A stretch of 38,559 bases of DNA from Clostridium puniceum (GCF_002006345.1 NZ_LZZM01000203.1:1-38559), one strand, 5' to 3'; counted from the stretch's first letter, positions 1 to 9,088 are shown. The notes: generated by a model not told the origin, from the sequence alone. Program-made: numbers and translations.

Positions 1-176
1 AATCATCTATATTATAATAATATCATTAATGTATAAATAAGTATAAATATATTTTCACATAAATTATAAATAGTGTACTTTATAAAGTTAGTTAACAATA
101 AGCACACTTAAATTTATAGTTTATTTTACTACTTACACTAATACTTTATAATATTTTTATCAAAACATTATAATTA

Positions 177-216
177 AACCACTAAAAATTAATATAACGG
201 ATTAATTTTAGTGGTT
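177..216 (-). terminator. Hairpin downstream of the H-NOX receptor gene
   Basis: A long inverted repeat (arms beginning AACCACTAAAA and ending TTTTAGTGGTT, about 16 pairs with one bulge) lies 20 bases past the stop codon of the H-NOX receptor. The U-rich tail on the minus strand is interrupted, so termination is likely but not of the textbook form. Bases 1-176 are AT-rich and hold nothing else I can recognise. Confidence 0.65.
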
Positions 217-235
217 TTCATTATTAATTATAAAA

Positions 236-2035
236 TTATATTTTATATTTATCTAAATCCCTTTTAAATGTTTCAGTGATTCCTTTAAAATCATGTATAT
301 TCTCTATAAGTTTCTTAATTTCATTAGTATAATTTATTACACTAGCACTTACTTCCTCTGAAGATGCTGAATTTTCTTCTGCAATAGCAGCTAATGATTC
401 TACACTATCATATACTTTTGATATAGAATCAGCTTCTGTGTTTAACTTTTCTATAGTCTCTATCATAGAATTAGCAACACTTTGCACTGATTGATTAGCT
501 TCATAACTTATATTTCTAACAACTCCTAAACTATCAGTTTCCTTCGCTAATACATCATATTGAACATCTATATGTCCTACCAAAGATTTTATTTCTGCGA
601 CAAACTGCTCTAGGTTAGAGTTTATTTCTAGAACTGCATCTTTAGATTGTTCTGCTAATTTTCTTATAGATTCAGCTACAACAGAAAAACCTCTTCCTTG
701 CTCACCAGCTCTAGCAGCTTCAATAGATGCATTTAAAGCTAGCAAGTTGGTTTGTTCAGATATTCCTGAAACTATAGAAACAATATTAGTTATATCTTTA
801 GCTCTGCCTTCAAGATTTGTTCCTTTAATCTTAACCTCATTAAATTTCTCTAGAGAAGTTAAAATATTTTTACTAGCATTATCCACATTTTCATAACTAT
901 TATTTATCTTTTTCACTGCATCTTCAAGTTCTAGTTTATTTGCATTTTCATTTTCAACTATACTTCTTAAAGCTGTAATATTTCCATTAAGTGATTGTGC
1001 TACAACATCTGTATTTTGCGCTTGCATAACTGCTCCACCAGCAACTTGTTCAACAACCCCACTTATTTCATTAGATGTATTATTCATAGATTCAGATATT
1101 ATATTTATAGTATTTACAAAGGTATTCATTTCATCTGTAACACCTTTGAATCCAACAAAATCTGCTTGTATGACTTTTTTATGACTTTTAAGAAGATCAT
1201 AAATATCCTCAAAGAAATCATTTGTTATAACCTTACCGTCAAGATTATATTGATTATTTATAATTCTTCTAAGCTCTTCTTTTATTTGATTCATTGGAGA
1301 CATCATCATAGAAACTCCCACAAACGCTCCAATACCAGATATAGAACTTCCAATTAACGCTTTTATTATATTATCAAATCCTAATATAGGTAATAATGCT
1401 ACTGTTGATATTATAAATGTAAATAAACCTACTTTGGCTCCAAAACTTTTAATAAATCCAAGTGAAAGTACTGAATTAAATAAATATTTCTTACTATAAT
1501 ATATATCTTTATCAAAAGTAAGCTTTAATTTCAATTCTGTATCATTTTTTGATATTTGCTCTATATTTACTTTTTCATTAAAATGATTACATGTTCCTTC
1601 TAACATTCCCATAAAATAATCAAACATACCTCTAGAAGAATTATAACTGAATATTGCTTCCCTACTTGATATAGGTTCAATCATTACTAAAGGTGGCTTT
1701 GCTCCAGCAAATTTTTTTGTCATTACCACATGAACATCAAACATTGATTTTAAAAACGAATATACATTTTCATGTTTAAAAAATGCTGGGTAATCCTGAC
1801 TAAAAGATATTATATTATCTTGTCCTATCTTTTTCCATAGAGTCCCAACCTCCATATTTTGATTTTTTGCTATATATGCTATTAATTTTTTTACTTCTCT
1901 ATCATCTACATTTTCAATTGGTGAAAATATTTTACCACTTCCCCATCCAACATAATCCAACGCATCATTAACAGTGGAATCTCCAAACAATTTTCTATTA
2001 GTTTTCATCCAAGTTGATACAACTGTCCCTTTCAT
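236..2035 (-). CDS. H-NOX haem gas-sensor / methyl-accepting chemotaxis fusion protein
   Basis: This 599-residue receptor fuses an N-terminal H-NOX (haem nitric oxide/oxygen binding) domain, about residues 1-185, to a chemotaxis signalling domain. The proximal haem ligand is His102 in MFDVHVVMTK. The porphyrin-binding YxSxR motif is Tyr131, Ser133 and Arg135, and Pro115 is present. Trp9, Asn74 and Tyr140 sit where the distal hydrogen-bond network of the O2-binding Caldanaerobacter H-NOX lies. Two hydrophobic segments follow at about 190-245, then an MCP domain with the hairpin tip around SEQTNLLALNASIEAARAGE. There is no periplasmic ligand domain, so sensing is cytoplasmic. By family knowledge it should report O2 or NO to CheA/CheW. 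The ATG is preceded by overlapping AGGAGG and GAGGAG sequences. The gene is monocistronic and divergent from the MocR gene. Confidence 0.93.
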   Translation of the reverse strand: MKGTVVSTWMKTNRKLFGDSTVNDALDYVGWGSGKIFSPIENVDDREVKKLIAYIAKNQNMEVGTLWKKIGQDNIISFSQDYPAFFKHENVYSFLKSMFDVHVVMTKKFAGAKPPLVMIEPISSREAIFSYNSSRGMFDYFMGMLEGTCNHFNEKVNIEQISKNDTELKLKLTFDKDIYYSKKYLFNSVLSLGFIKSFGAKVGLFTFIISTVALLPILGFDNIIKALIGSSISGIGAFVGVSMMMSPMNQIKEELRRIINNQYNLDGKVITNDFFEDIYDLLKSHKKVIQADFVGFKGVTDEMNTFVNTINIISESMNNTSNEISGVVEQVAGGAVMQAQNTDVVAQSLNGNITALRSIVENENANKLELEDAVKKINNSYENVDNASKNILTSLEKFNEVKIKGTNLEGRAKDITNIVSIVSGISEQTNLLALNASIEAARAGEQGRGFSVVAESIRKLAEQSKDAVLEINSNLEQFVAEIKSLVGHIDVQYDVLAKETDSLGVVRNISYEANQSVQSVANSMIETIEKLNTEADSISKVYDSVESLAAIAEENSASSEEVSASVINYTNEIKKLIENIHDFKGITETFKRDLDKYKI

Positions 2036-2343
2036 TCTCCTCTTCTCCTCCTTAACCTTTTGCTAACACCCTTATCTAATTTAAATATCCATTATATAAT
2101 TATACAACAATTTAATTAAATTGGTAAATACATATTAATTGTATATGTTTTAATAAATAAACTACATATACCTATTTACTGTATATGACTCTAATGTAGC
2201 AAATTAATTAGAACTTATATACTTGCTTAAAAATTTGACATAAGTAATTTAATATGATACATGTAAAATAATCAATCGAATTATTTTTAACATAGAAAAT
2301 TTCGATTAAAGTTAATTTAGTCAAAGAAAGTGGTGATTCAAAA
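2036..2343. promoter_or_regulatory. Divergent promoter region with TGTATATG-type repeats
   Basis: This 308-base gap separates the H-NOX receptor from the MocR gene. GTATATG occurs at 2141-2147 and 2181-2187, and its inverse CATATAC at 2165-2171, which looks like a multi-site operator. A perfect TTGACA (2235-2240) points toward the MocR gene, but the matching -10 (TACATG at 2258-2263, spacing 17) is poor. MocR/PdxR regulators often bind repeats in their own divergent promoter, so autoregulation is a reasonable inference. Confidence 0.4.
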
Positions 2344-3903
2344 TTGATATTTTCTACCCTTATTATATCTAAAAGCGAGCCAATTTACATTCAAATAGAA
2401 AGACATATACTAACTGGAATTAAAAGTGGTGAATTAAAAAAAGATAGTAAGCTTCCTTCTACAAGAGAAGTAAGTAAGATTTTAAATATAAGTAGAAATT
2501 CTGTTATTTCAGCATATGAAAAACTAGAAAGTATGGGAATAATAATTACTAAAAAAGGGATTGGTACTTTCATTTCAATCGAAGGTGAAAATGAAAGCTA
2601 CGAATATAATGTAGATTTCTTAAAAAGAGTTAATTGTTATGGAAATATTCTAAATGAACTTGATATTGTAAAAAAAGAATTACCTTATAAAAAAGGAATG
2701 ATATCTTTCAAATCCATATCTCCTGAAAGCCATCTTTTTAATCTTGATGATTTCAAAAGGTCTCTTTTAGATGCTTGGACTTTTGAGGAAGCAAATTTAC
2801 TCAATTATGGCTATGCTAAGGGATATAAACCCCTAATTGATTACTTCTTTGACTATATGAAAGAAAAGCGTGTAGTTACTACTAATAAAGATATTTTAAT
2901 CACAAATGGCTTTACTGAAGCTTTTGATATAATTATTAGCTCTTTAACAAATAAAAATGATGTTATTTTATGTGAAGAGCCAACCCATAATACTGCCTTA
3001 AAGATTATGAAAGCTTATGGTTTAAAAGTGGTTCAAGTAAAACTAGATAAAGAAGGACTAGATTTAGATTCTCTTGAAAAAGCTTTAAGTAAATATAATC
3101 CTAAATTCGGATATTTAATCCCTTCTTATAATAATCCAACAGGAATTGTGACAAAGACCGAACGAAGGAAAGAAATATATAAACTTTTCAGAAAATATTT
3201 TGTACCTATAATAGAAGATGGATTTAATGAAGAATTATTATACTCTAGCTCTCCAATTGATCCAATAGCTTCGTTATGTGGTAACGGTAATGGCGTAATT
3301 TATATAGGAAGTCTTTCAAAAATATTATTTCCCGGTCTTAGAATTGGTTGGATACTAGGAGACACAAAACTTATAGATATTTTAGAAAGTGTAAAACGTG
3401 GGCGAAATATTCATTCATCTTTTTTAGATCAAAGTACATTTTATTATTATTTAAAAAGTGGTGCATTTAGTAGATATGTAAAAAATGTAAGAAAATATTA
3501 TCGAGATAAATACAATCTAGTTATGGATATGATAAAAAAATATATTCCATATGAATGTATAACTGGAGAAGGCGGCTTACACATTTTTATAAAACTCAAA
3601 AATAATATAAATACAAGAGAACTTTTAGAGCTCTGCTATAAAAATAATGTTTTATTTATGCCAGGTGATATTTTTTATGAAAATACTAGTAACTTAAACA
3701 TTGAAACTATAAACTCGAAAGAAAATTTAGTAAGTTGTTGTGATGATGAAATAATTAATATTCCTGAATTTGCTCAATATAATAAAAATAGTCTAAAAGG
3801 TAAAAATACCTTTAGAATAGGCTTTGGTAGAGTAAGTGATGAAGATATAAAAAAAGGTATTAAAATAATTGGTGACAATATAAAATACTTATCAGACCAG
3901 TAG
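2344..3903 (+). CDS. MocR/PdxR-type regulator: GntR winged helix plus aminotransferase domain
   Basis: The 519-residue protein has an N-terminal GntR winged-helix domain (about 1-75; PSTREVSKILNISRNSV is the recognition region). A fold-type I PLP aminotransferase domain follows to the C-terminus. PLP contacts are visible: Asn264 in SYNNPTG, Asp292 in IIEDG, and Lys326 in GSLSK, which forms the internal aldimine. MocR proteins are transcription factors that sense PLP or an amino-acid adduct rather than transaminases. The target cannot be read from the sequence, and no vitamin B6 or GABA gene is adjacent. A segment at about 440-480 after the aminotransferase core looks like an insertion. The start is TTG, with GTGGTGA about 9 bases upstream. 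A TTG start with a weak ribosome site suggests low expression. Confidence 0.9.
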   Translation: MIFSTLIISKSEPIYIQIERHILTGIKSGELKKDSKLPSTREVSKILNISRNSVISAYEKLESMGIIITKKGIGTFISIEGENESYEYNVDFLKRVNCYGNILNELDIVKKELPYKKGMISFKSISPESHLFNLDDFKRSLLDAWTFEEANLLNYGYAKGYKPLIDYFFDYMKEKRVVTTNKDILITNGFTEAFDIIISSLTNKNDVILCEEPTHNTALKIMKAYGLKVVQVKLDKEGLDLDSLEKALSKYNPKFGYLIPSYNNPTGIVTKTERRKEIYKLFRKYFVPIIEDGFNEELLYSSSPIDPIASLCGNGNGVIYIGSLSKILFPGLRIGWILGDTKLIDILESVKRGRNIHSSFLDQSTFYYYLKSGAFSRYVKNVRKYYRDKYNLVMDMIKKYIPYECITGEGGLHIFIKLKNNINTRELLELCYKNNVLFMPGDIFYENTSNLNIETINSKENLVSCCDDEIINIPEFAQYNKNSLKGKNTFRIGFGRVSDEDIKKGIKIIGDNIKYLSDQ

Positions 3904-3928
3904 AGAGTTGTTATAGCTCAACTCTCTA
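3901..3928 (+). terminator. Hairpin at the end of the MocR gene
   Basis: TAGAGAGTTG and CAACTCTCTA form a perfect 10-base-pair stem with an 8-base loop, and the MocR stop codon lies inside the stem. No real U-run follows, so it may stabilise the mRNA end rather than terminate efficiently. Confidence 0.5.
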
Positions 3929-4085
3929 CCCTTCCTCCTAAAAACAAGCCAATATAATCATTTCATATAATAACACACAATTGATATTTATCATATTTTA
4001 AACTGTCTTTCCATTTAATTAATTTTTGAGAAAGCCACGCTTGATTTTGTGTAGATTTTGCAATATCATTAACAACTATTGTAAT

Positions 4086-6584
4086 TTAATATTTATCGAA
4101 TTCTGTATCACTTAACGCAATTTTAAGTTTACTTGATGTTGCGGCTACTTCTTTAAATGATATATTATTTTCATTAGTATAATATTGTCTATTTTTATAA
4201 TTTTCACTTTCATTGTTTAATTTCATGTTTTTATTATTTTTAAGTTTAAAATTAGAAACCATACCTTTAAGTAGTTCTGCTTGAGTTGAAAGTTCCTTAC
4301 TAGTTGCTGCACTTTCTTCAGCTGTAGCAGAATTTGTTTGAACAACTTGTGATACTTGCTCAATTCCTAAGTTTATTTGTGAAATACCAGTCGCCTGTTC
4401 ATCTGAAGATGCTGCTATCTCGGCAACAAGTTTTGCTGCTTTTGATACTCCATCCACTATTTCATCTAAAGCTTTTGCTGTATTATTAGCAATTTCAGTT
4501 CCTTTTTCAGCTTTTTTTATAGAACCTTCAATAAGATCTGTAGTTTCTTTAGCTGCATTTGCACTTCGGGCCGCCAAGTTTCTCACTTCTTCTGCAACTA
4601 CTGCAAAACCTTTACCATGTTGACCTGCTCTTGCTGCTTCTACGGCTGCATTAAGAGCAAGTATATTAGTTTGGAAAGCTATTTCATCTATTACTTTGAT
4701 AATTTTCGAAATATTGTCAGAAGACTCATTTATCTCACTCATAGACTTAAGCATTTGATTCATATGATTATTGCCTCCCTCTGCATTTTCCTTTACATTA
4801 AGAGCTAAATTTTTAGCTTCATTTGCATTAGTCGCATTTTCCCTAGTTTGTGCTGCCACTTCAGTTATAGAAGATGTTAACTCTTCTATAGCACTAGCTT
4901 GCTCTGTAGCACCTTGGGATAATCCTTGGCTACCATATGAAACTTGATTTGCTCCTGTATAAACTTGATCAGAAGCAGCATTTATGTCACTAAGTACTGA
5001 ATTTAATGAAGTTATTATCGTATTTAATGAAGTTGAAATGCTTTTGAAATTTCCATTGAATTCTTTCACATTTTCAAGTACAAGATTACCTTGTGAAATT
5101 TCTCCTATTATTTCAGAAATTTCTCCCACAACATCTTTTAAATATTCTTCGGTATTATTTACAGCATTTGCCAGAACTCCAAATTCTCCCTTATACTCAC
5201 CGTTTATCGGTACTTCTAAATTTCCTCTAGATATTTGACTCATAACACTAGTAACTTCTTGAATTGGTATTACCATCGCCTCAATTAATTCATTTATTCC
5301 TCCCACTATTTTTTTAAAGTCTCCATTATGTTTTGTTATATCTGCTCTTGTATCCAGCCTCCCTTCTGCAGCTGCCTTTGATAATATATTGGCATCTATT
5401 ACTAAAGCTTTTATATTGTCTATACAATTATTTAAGTTGTTCTTTATTTCATTGAAATCACCCTTATAAGTATCAGTTATTTTCTCTGGTATATCTCCTT
5501 TACTTATTCTATCTATATATTCTGCTGTTATATTAATTGGTGCTACTAAAGCATCTATTAACCCATTAATTCCAACTACTATTTCTCTCCATTCCCCTGA
5601 ATACAAATCTCCATTGCCTCTTACATCTAATTTACCTTCTGTAGTTTCTTTAATAAGTTTATTAATTCCTTTATTAAGTTCTCTAATTGTTTCTACAGTT
5701 TTCTTCAAAGCTGGAGATATTTCATCTTTTTCATCTTTTAAACTTATATTTACACTAACATCGCCTTCTGAAATTTTGTTCATAACTTCAATCACAGAAA
5801 TTTGTAAATCATTTGCAAATGCATCCATAGCGTTAGCCATTTGACCTACCTCATCTTTTGTCTTCATATTTAATCTTTCGCCAAGATGTCCTTTTCCCAT
5901 TTCTTGAATCATACTTACTACTCGTTGTATAGGTCTACTAATCATCCCCGAAATTATTAATACTAGAACTATTGAAAGAATTATACCTATAAATATTATT
6001 GCTAACATAGAAATTATTGCACTATCTGCTGTTTGGGAATTAGCTTCTGATTTATCACTAGCTTGACTTTCTTTTAATAAAACAAGCTCTGAAATCGTAT
6101 CATCAATAGTTTTTGCAATTTTACTTCCCTCACCTTCCATAAGACTAATAGCTTCGTCATTTCTGTTTTGATCCATTAAATCTGTTACTTTATCTCTAAC
6201 TGGTGTATATTCATCTATACTTATTTTTAACTTGCTATATTGATCTGTTACATTTTGAGCTTTAATTGTGCTTTTGAATTCTTCCATAGCCTTCTCTATT
6301 TCTTTATCATTTTGAGTTATAATATTTTTGCTTTCCTTTTTTTTATTTATATCGTTATCAATTATCATATTCCTAAGTGCTACTCTATTTTTTTGTATAT
6401 TAACTTGCACAATATTCAATAAAACAATTGGTTCTGTATTAACTTCATATAACTCAGTGCCTAACACATTAATTCGATGAATGTTTATAATACCAATGGA
6501 ACCTATAACACCCGTCAGAATAACAATTAAAGAAAAAGATAGAATAATTTTACTTCTTATTTTCAAATTTTCAAAAAAATTCAT
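4086..6584 (-). CDS. Large methyl-accepting chemotaxis protein with repeated HAMP-like modules
   Basis: The 832-residue receptor has TM1 (about 12-34), a helical extracellular part of about 150 residues typical of the 4HB_MCP sensor, TM2 (about 189-214) and a HAMP domain (about 215-268). Four further HAMP-like units follow before the signalling domain, each with a GD, GR or GN turn such as ISEGDVSVNI, TTEGKLDVRGNGD, ISKGDIPEKI, AAEGRLDTRAD, ISRGNLEVPI and ISQGNLVLEN. The signalling tip is around residues 635-665 (EIAFQTNILALNAAVEAARA). There is no CheR-binding pentapeptide at the C-terminus. The start is the ATG at 6584, six bases after GGGAGG; the longer frame from the TTG at 6599 runs through that ribosome site. 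It lies downstream of cheW, presumably its adaptor. Confidence 0.92.
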   Translation of the reverse strand: MNFFENLKIRSKIILSFSLIVILTGVIGSIGIINIHRINVLGTELYEVNTEPIVLLNIVQVNIQKNRVALRNMIIDNDINKKKESKNIITQNDKEIEKAMEEFKSTIKAQNVTDQYSKLKISIDEYTPVRDKVTDLMDQNRNDEAISLMEGEGSKIAKTIDDTISELVLLKESQASDKSEANSQTADSAIISMLAIIFIGIILSIVLVLIISGMISRPIQRVVSMIQEMGKGHLGERLNMKTKDEVGQMANAMDAFANDLQISVIEVMNKISEGDVSVNISLKDEKDEISPALKKTVETIRELNKGINKLIKETTEGKLDVRGNGDLYSGEWREIVVGINGLIDALVAPINITAEYIDRISKGDIPEKITDTYKGDFNEIKNNLNNCIDNIKALVIDANILSKAAAEGRLDTRADITKHNGDFKKIVGGINELIEAMVIPIQEVTSVMSQISRGNLEVPINGEYKGEFGVLANAVNNTEEYLKDVVGEISEIIGEISQGNLVLENVKEFNGNFKSISTSLNTIITSLNSVLSDINAASDQVYTGANQVSYGSQGLSQGATEQASAIEELTSSITEVAAQTRENATNANEAKNLALNVKENAEGGNNHMNQMLKSMSEINESSDNISKIIKVIDEIAFQTNILALNAAVEAARAGQHGKGFAVVAEEVRNLAARSANAAKETTDLIEGSIKKAEKGTEIANNTAKALDEIVDGVSKAAKLVAEIAASSDEQATGISQINLGIEQVSQVVQTNSATAEESAATSKELSTQAELLKGMVSNFKLKNNKNMKLNNESENYKNRQYYTNENNISFKEVAATSSKLKIALSDTEFDKY

Positions 6585-6912
6585 ATAAATCCCTCCCAAT
6601 TATAAAATTATATATATAAATTCTAATTAATTTGCTATATTAAAAACCATATAAAGTAAACAAGTATCTGGAGTTTACTTATTAGAACATATAGAATATA
6701 TTTAATTCTCAGAAATATTACTTCATATCATTTTATTAACCCCTTTTATTCGGAAAATATTACTACAAGTATATATTCTTTAATATGTACCGCATAAAAA
6801 ACTAGATTGCTACTAAAACACCTTTAACATTAACTGTTTAATAGTATTTATAATTAAATACATTCGTCAAAATACTACTTTATTATTGTTTATTTTTTGA
6901 TTCTTCTATTTC
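6585..6912 (-). other. Noncoding gap between cheW and the poly-HAMP receptor
   Basis: This is 328 bases of AT-rich sequence. It contains a short hairpin (AAGTAAAC at 6654-6661 with GTTTACTT at 6673-6680) that could end the cheW transcript. No U-run follows it, and I see no convincing promoter or gene. Confidence 0.4.
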
Positions 6913-7383
6913 CTATTCTTCAAGGAGCTTATAGCAATCTATGAGAAGCCTTACTTCGTTTTGAACTTTACCAATACCTTTTATATACTTATTAGCATTA
7001 TCTTTATTTGAGATGGTCTTAGGTTGTGGTGAAATATTCTTTTCTTCAATATTCACAACATCCAAAACTCTATCTATTATTAAGCCAATGCTTATATTGC
7101 TTATTTCAACTACTATAATGCATGTCTTATCATCATATTCCTTTGCCTCTTTTTTAAACTTAAGTCTAATATCCATTACAGGTATTATCTTACCTCTAAG
7201 ATTTATTACTCCTTTAACATAATTAGGTAGTTCCGGTACTTTCGTTATTGGTTCAATGCCTATAATTTCTATTACATATTTTATATCAATGCCATATGAC
7301 TGCTTACCGATTGAAAATATAAGATATTTGTCCTTTTGGGTATCTTCTTCATCTCCATTTATTTCTTTCAATAAATTCTCCAT
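6913..7383 (-). CDS. cheW: CheW chemotaxis coupling protein
   Basis: The 156-residue protein is a single CheW domain linking receptors to the CheA kinase. Diagnostic segments are the opening strand KYLIFSIGKQSYGIDI, then VPELPNYVKGVINLRGKIIPV with the conserved N-L-R-G turn, and GLIIDRVLDVVNI. The ATG at 7383 is 7 bases after GGGGG; two in-frame TTG codons upstream lie between that site and the ATG. It sits between a ruined cheA and a receptor gene and looks intact. It must therefore work with a CheA encoded elsewhere, or be a relic. Confidence 0.93.
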   Translation of the reverse strand: MENLLKEINGDEEDTQKDKYLIFSIGKQSYGIDIKYVIEIIGIEPITKVPELPNYVKGVINLRGKIIPVMDIRLKFKKEAKEYDDKTCIIVVEISNISIGLIIDRVLDVVNIEEKNISPQPKTISNKDNANKYIKGIGKVQNEVRLLIDCYKLLEE

Positions 7384-7476
7384 CAACAATCCCCCTTTAA
7401 TTTTTATATTCTCAAATATTTCAACCTAACACTTAGATATTTAACCCATTGAATAACCTTCTCTCTTATAAAATTA

Positions 7477-8322
7477 TCATTTCTTTATTATCAGGATCTT
7501 TAATTGTGAGTGATTGTCTTTAGATGTAACCGGAAGTGTAAAAGATGAACTTCCAACTTTTATTGCCATTCCATCAACAATTGTAAGAGTTAGAGGAATT
7601 TTTATTGATGTTGTATTTCAGTTCCTGGTATGCTATCAACGGTTACAATTCTTCTGATTTTTTCAATTTCCTTTATGACTACACCCATTCCAACTTCATG
7701 ACCAGAAAATTCTGTAACATTTTCATTTGTTGAAAATCCTGCTAGAAATATCAAGTGAAAGATCTAATATTCTCCACGCTGCATCCATCTTCAAAAAATA
7801 ATATTACACTGAATAAATTTATACTTTAATTACTTCTAATATTGCTTGAATAATATTTTTGATCTTTCATTCTTTCTTCGACTATATTTTTCTCTTCATT
7901 ATTAACTGAATTTTCTGATATTTTTCCAGATATTTTTAGAACTTTTAAAAGTTCATTTACTTTCCCAATAAATATCGCAAAATCTCTCCATCTTTATCGT
8001 TGTTTATTTTTCCATTTCCGCCTCTATAAAGTCACTTCCTTCAAGAACTAAATCTGTGAGACTGAATAATTGGTTTTTTTAGGTTCTGATTCTCTTATAA
8101 AATAAAATAGCTCCTCAATATTGTGAGAAATACTAGATATATTATCAAACATCATAATTCCAAAAGATCTTTTAACGGCATGCATTATTCTAAATATTTC
8201 ATTTATTACATCTGTTTCGAGCCTTTTAATTTTTTCACTATCAATAATAAGTTGCTGAACCTGTTCTATCATTTCAAAGGTTTCAAAAATAAACATTTGT
8301 AGCATAGTTTGTTATTACTCAT
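7477..8322 (-). pseudogene. cheA: Decayed cheA histidine kinase gene (internal deletions, frameshifts)
   Basis: Order on the minus strand follows CheA. A GGAGG site precedes the ATG at 8322. A frameshift after about six codons leads into MLQMFIFETF, and the Hpt helix contains IMHAVKRSFG at about 8177, keeping the phosphorylatable His but with Arg where Gly is usual. The frame breaks near 8048, and Hpt-end-like pieces (IFIGKVNELLKVLKISGK) appear in other frames. The text then jumps to the last part of the ATPase domain, LIFLAGFSTNENVTEFSG and GVVIKEIEK (about 7600-7750). After one more frameshift comes the start of the CheW-like domain, IPLTLTIVDGMAIKVG, and the frame stops at 7477. The dimerisation domain, most of the ATPase and most of P5 are gone. 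No product can be a kinase. Confidence 0.88.
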
Positions 8323-8350
8323 ATTTCCTCCATTTTTTCAATAGCAAGTA

Positions 8351-8704
8351 TTAAAACTTGCTTAATGCTTTTAAAAGATTTTCTTCTTTAAATGGTTTTA
8401 TTATAAATCCTTTTGCTCCTAAAGTAATTGCTTCTCTAATTCGTGATTCTTGTCCCATAGCACTTAACATCATTACATTTGCTTTAGGATCAGATTTAAT
8501 TATTTCACTTAATGCCTGAATTCCATCCATCTCTGGCATAGTTATATCCATTGTCACAATATCTGGTTTTAAAATTTTAAACTTTTGAATAGCATCCTTT
8601 CCATTCACTGCTTCACCTATAACTTCGAAACCATTTCTTTCAAGAATTGTTTTTAGTGATAGTCTCATAAAAGCTGCATCATCAACTACAAGCACTTTCT
8701 TCAT
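8351..8704 (-). CDS. cheY: CheY-type single-domain response regulator
   Basis: The 117 residues form one receiver domain with no output domain. The acidic pocket is Asp8-Asp9, the phosphoacceptor is Asp53 (TMDITMPEMDG), the switch residue is Ser81 and the conserved lysine is Lys103 (IIKPF). It should carry phosphate from a CheA to the flagellar switch. The cheA next door is dead, so a kinase elsewhere is needed. GAGGAGG lies about 10 bases before the ATG. Two promoter-like elements lie upstream at 8826-8852 and 8897-8924. Confidence 0.93.
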   Translation of the reverse strand: MKKVLVVDDAAFMRLSLKTILERNGFEVIGEAVNGKDAIQKFKILKPDIVTMDITMPEMDGIQALSEIIKSDPKANVMMLSAMGQESRIREAITLGAKGFIIKPFKEENLLKALSKF

Positions 8705-8825
8705 AATCTCAAACCTCCTCTAATATGACTCTAACAATATAATAAATCAACTAAGTCATTTCTATTTTCATGAATGCAAATTATTCAAATTAAACCTTTA
8801 TATTACAATTATTTTTATCTTTTTA

Positions 8826-8852
8826 TTATCGGAACTTTTTTGTAAATATTTA
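8826..8852 (-). promoter_or_regulatory. Sigma-D (motility/chemotaxis) promoter of cheY
   Basis: On the minus strand TAAA (8852-8849), a 15-base spacer and TCCGATAA (8833-8826) match the sigma-D/sigma-28 consensus TAAA-N15-GCCGATAA at all but one position. It lies about 120 bases upstream of the cheY start, and chemotaxis genes are the usual targets. Confidence 0.7.
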
Positions 8853-8896
8853 TCACTTTCCATCCAATATTTACGCTTAAGGTCTATCTAATTACA

Positions 8897-8924
8897 ATTG
8901 TACCATTTTATAGTAATTTGTCAA
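8897..8924 (-). promoter_or_regulatory. Sigma-A-type promoter upstream of cheY
   Basis: TTGACA (8924-8919), a 16-base spacer and TACAAT (8902-8897) read toward cheY, upstream of the sigma-D element. Together they suggest tandem promoters. The rest of the 8705-9088 gap holds only this region and a weak hairpin at 9003-9031. Confidence 0.6.
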
Positions 8925-9002
8925 TCAGTGCATTATTAGGTTTTAAAATATGTTATTTTTATTATAAATGCATAATTAGAACAAATTTATAACACGAAAA
9001 TC

Positions 9003-9031
9003 CATTAAATTTAGCATTAATCAATTTAGTG
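9003..9031 (-). terminator. Weak hairpin after the DUF4026-like gene
   Basis: Arms CATTAAATT (9003-9011) and AATTTAGTG (9023-9031) pair with one mismatch, and the minus-strand tail is only moderately U-rich (GATTTTCG). It is the only terminator candidate between the gene ending at 9089 and the cheY promoters. Confidence 0.35.
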
Positions 9032-9088
9032 AATTTTATTTATGGTAATTATCAAATTAGCCGATATGGTTACTTTAATAAAACTTTA

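Noticed and set aside
995..1357. 120-codon plus-strand frame inside the H-NOX receptor gene
   Set aside because: It lies antisense to the well-supported receptor, has no ribosome site and a composition typical of an AT-rich shadow frame.
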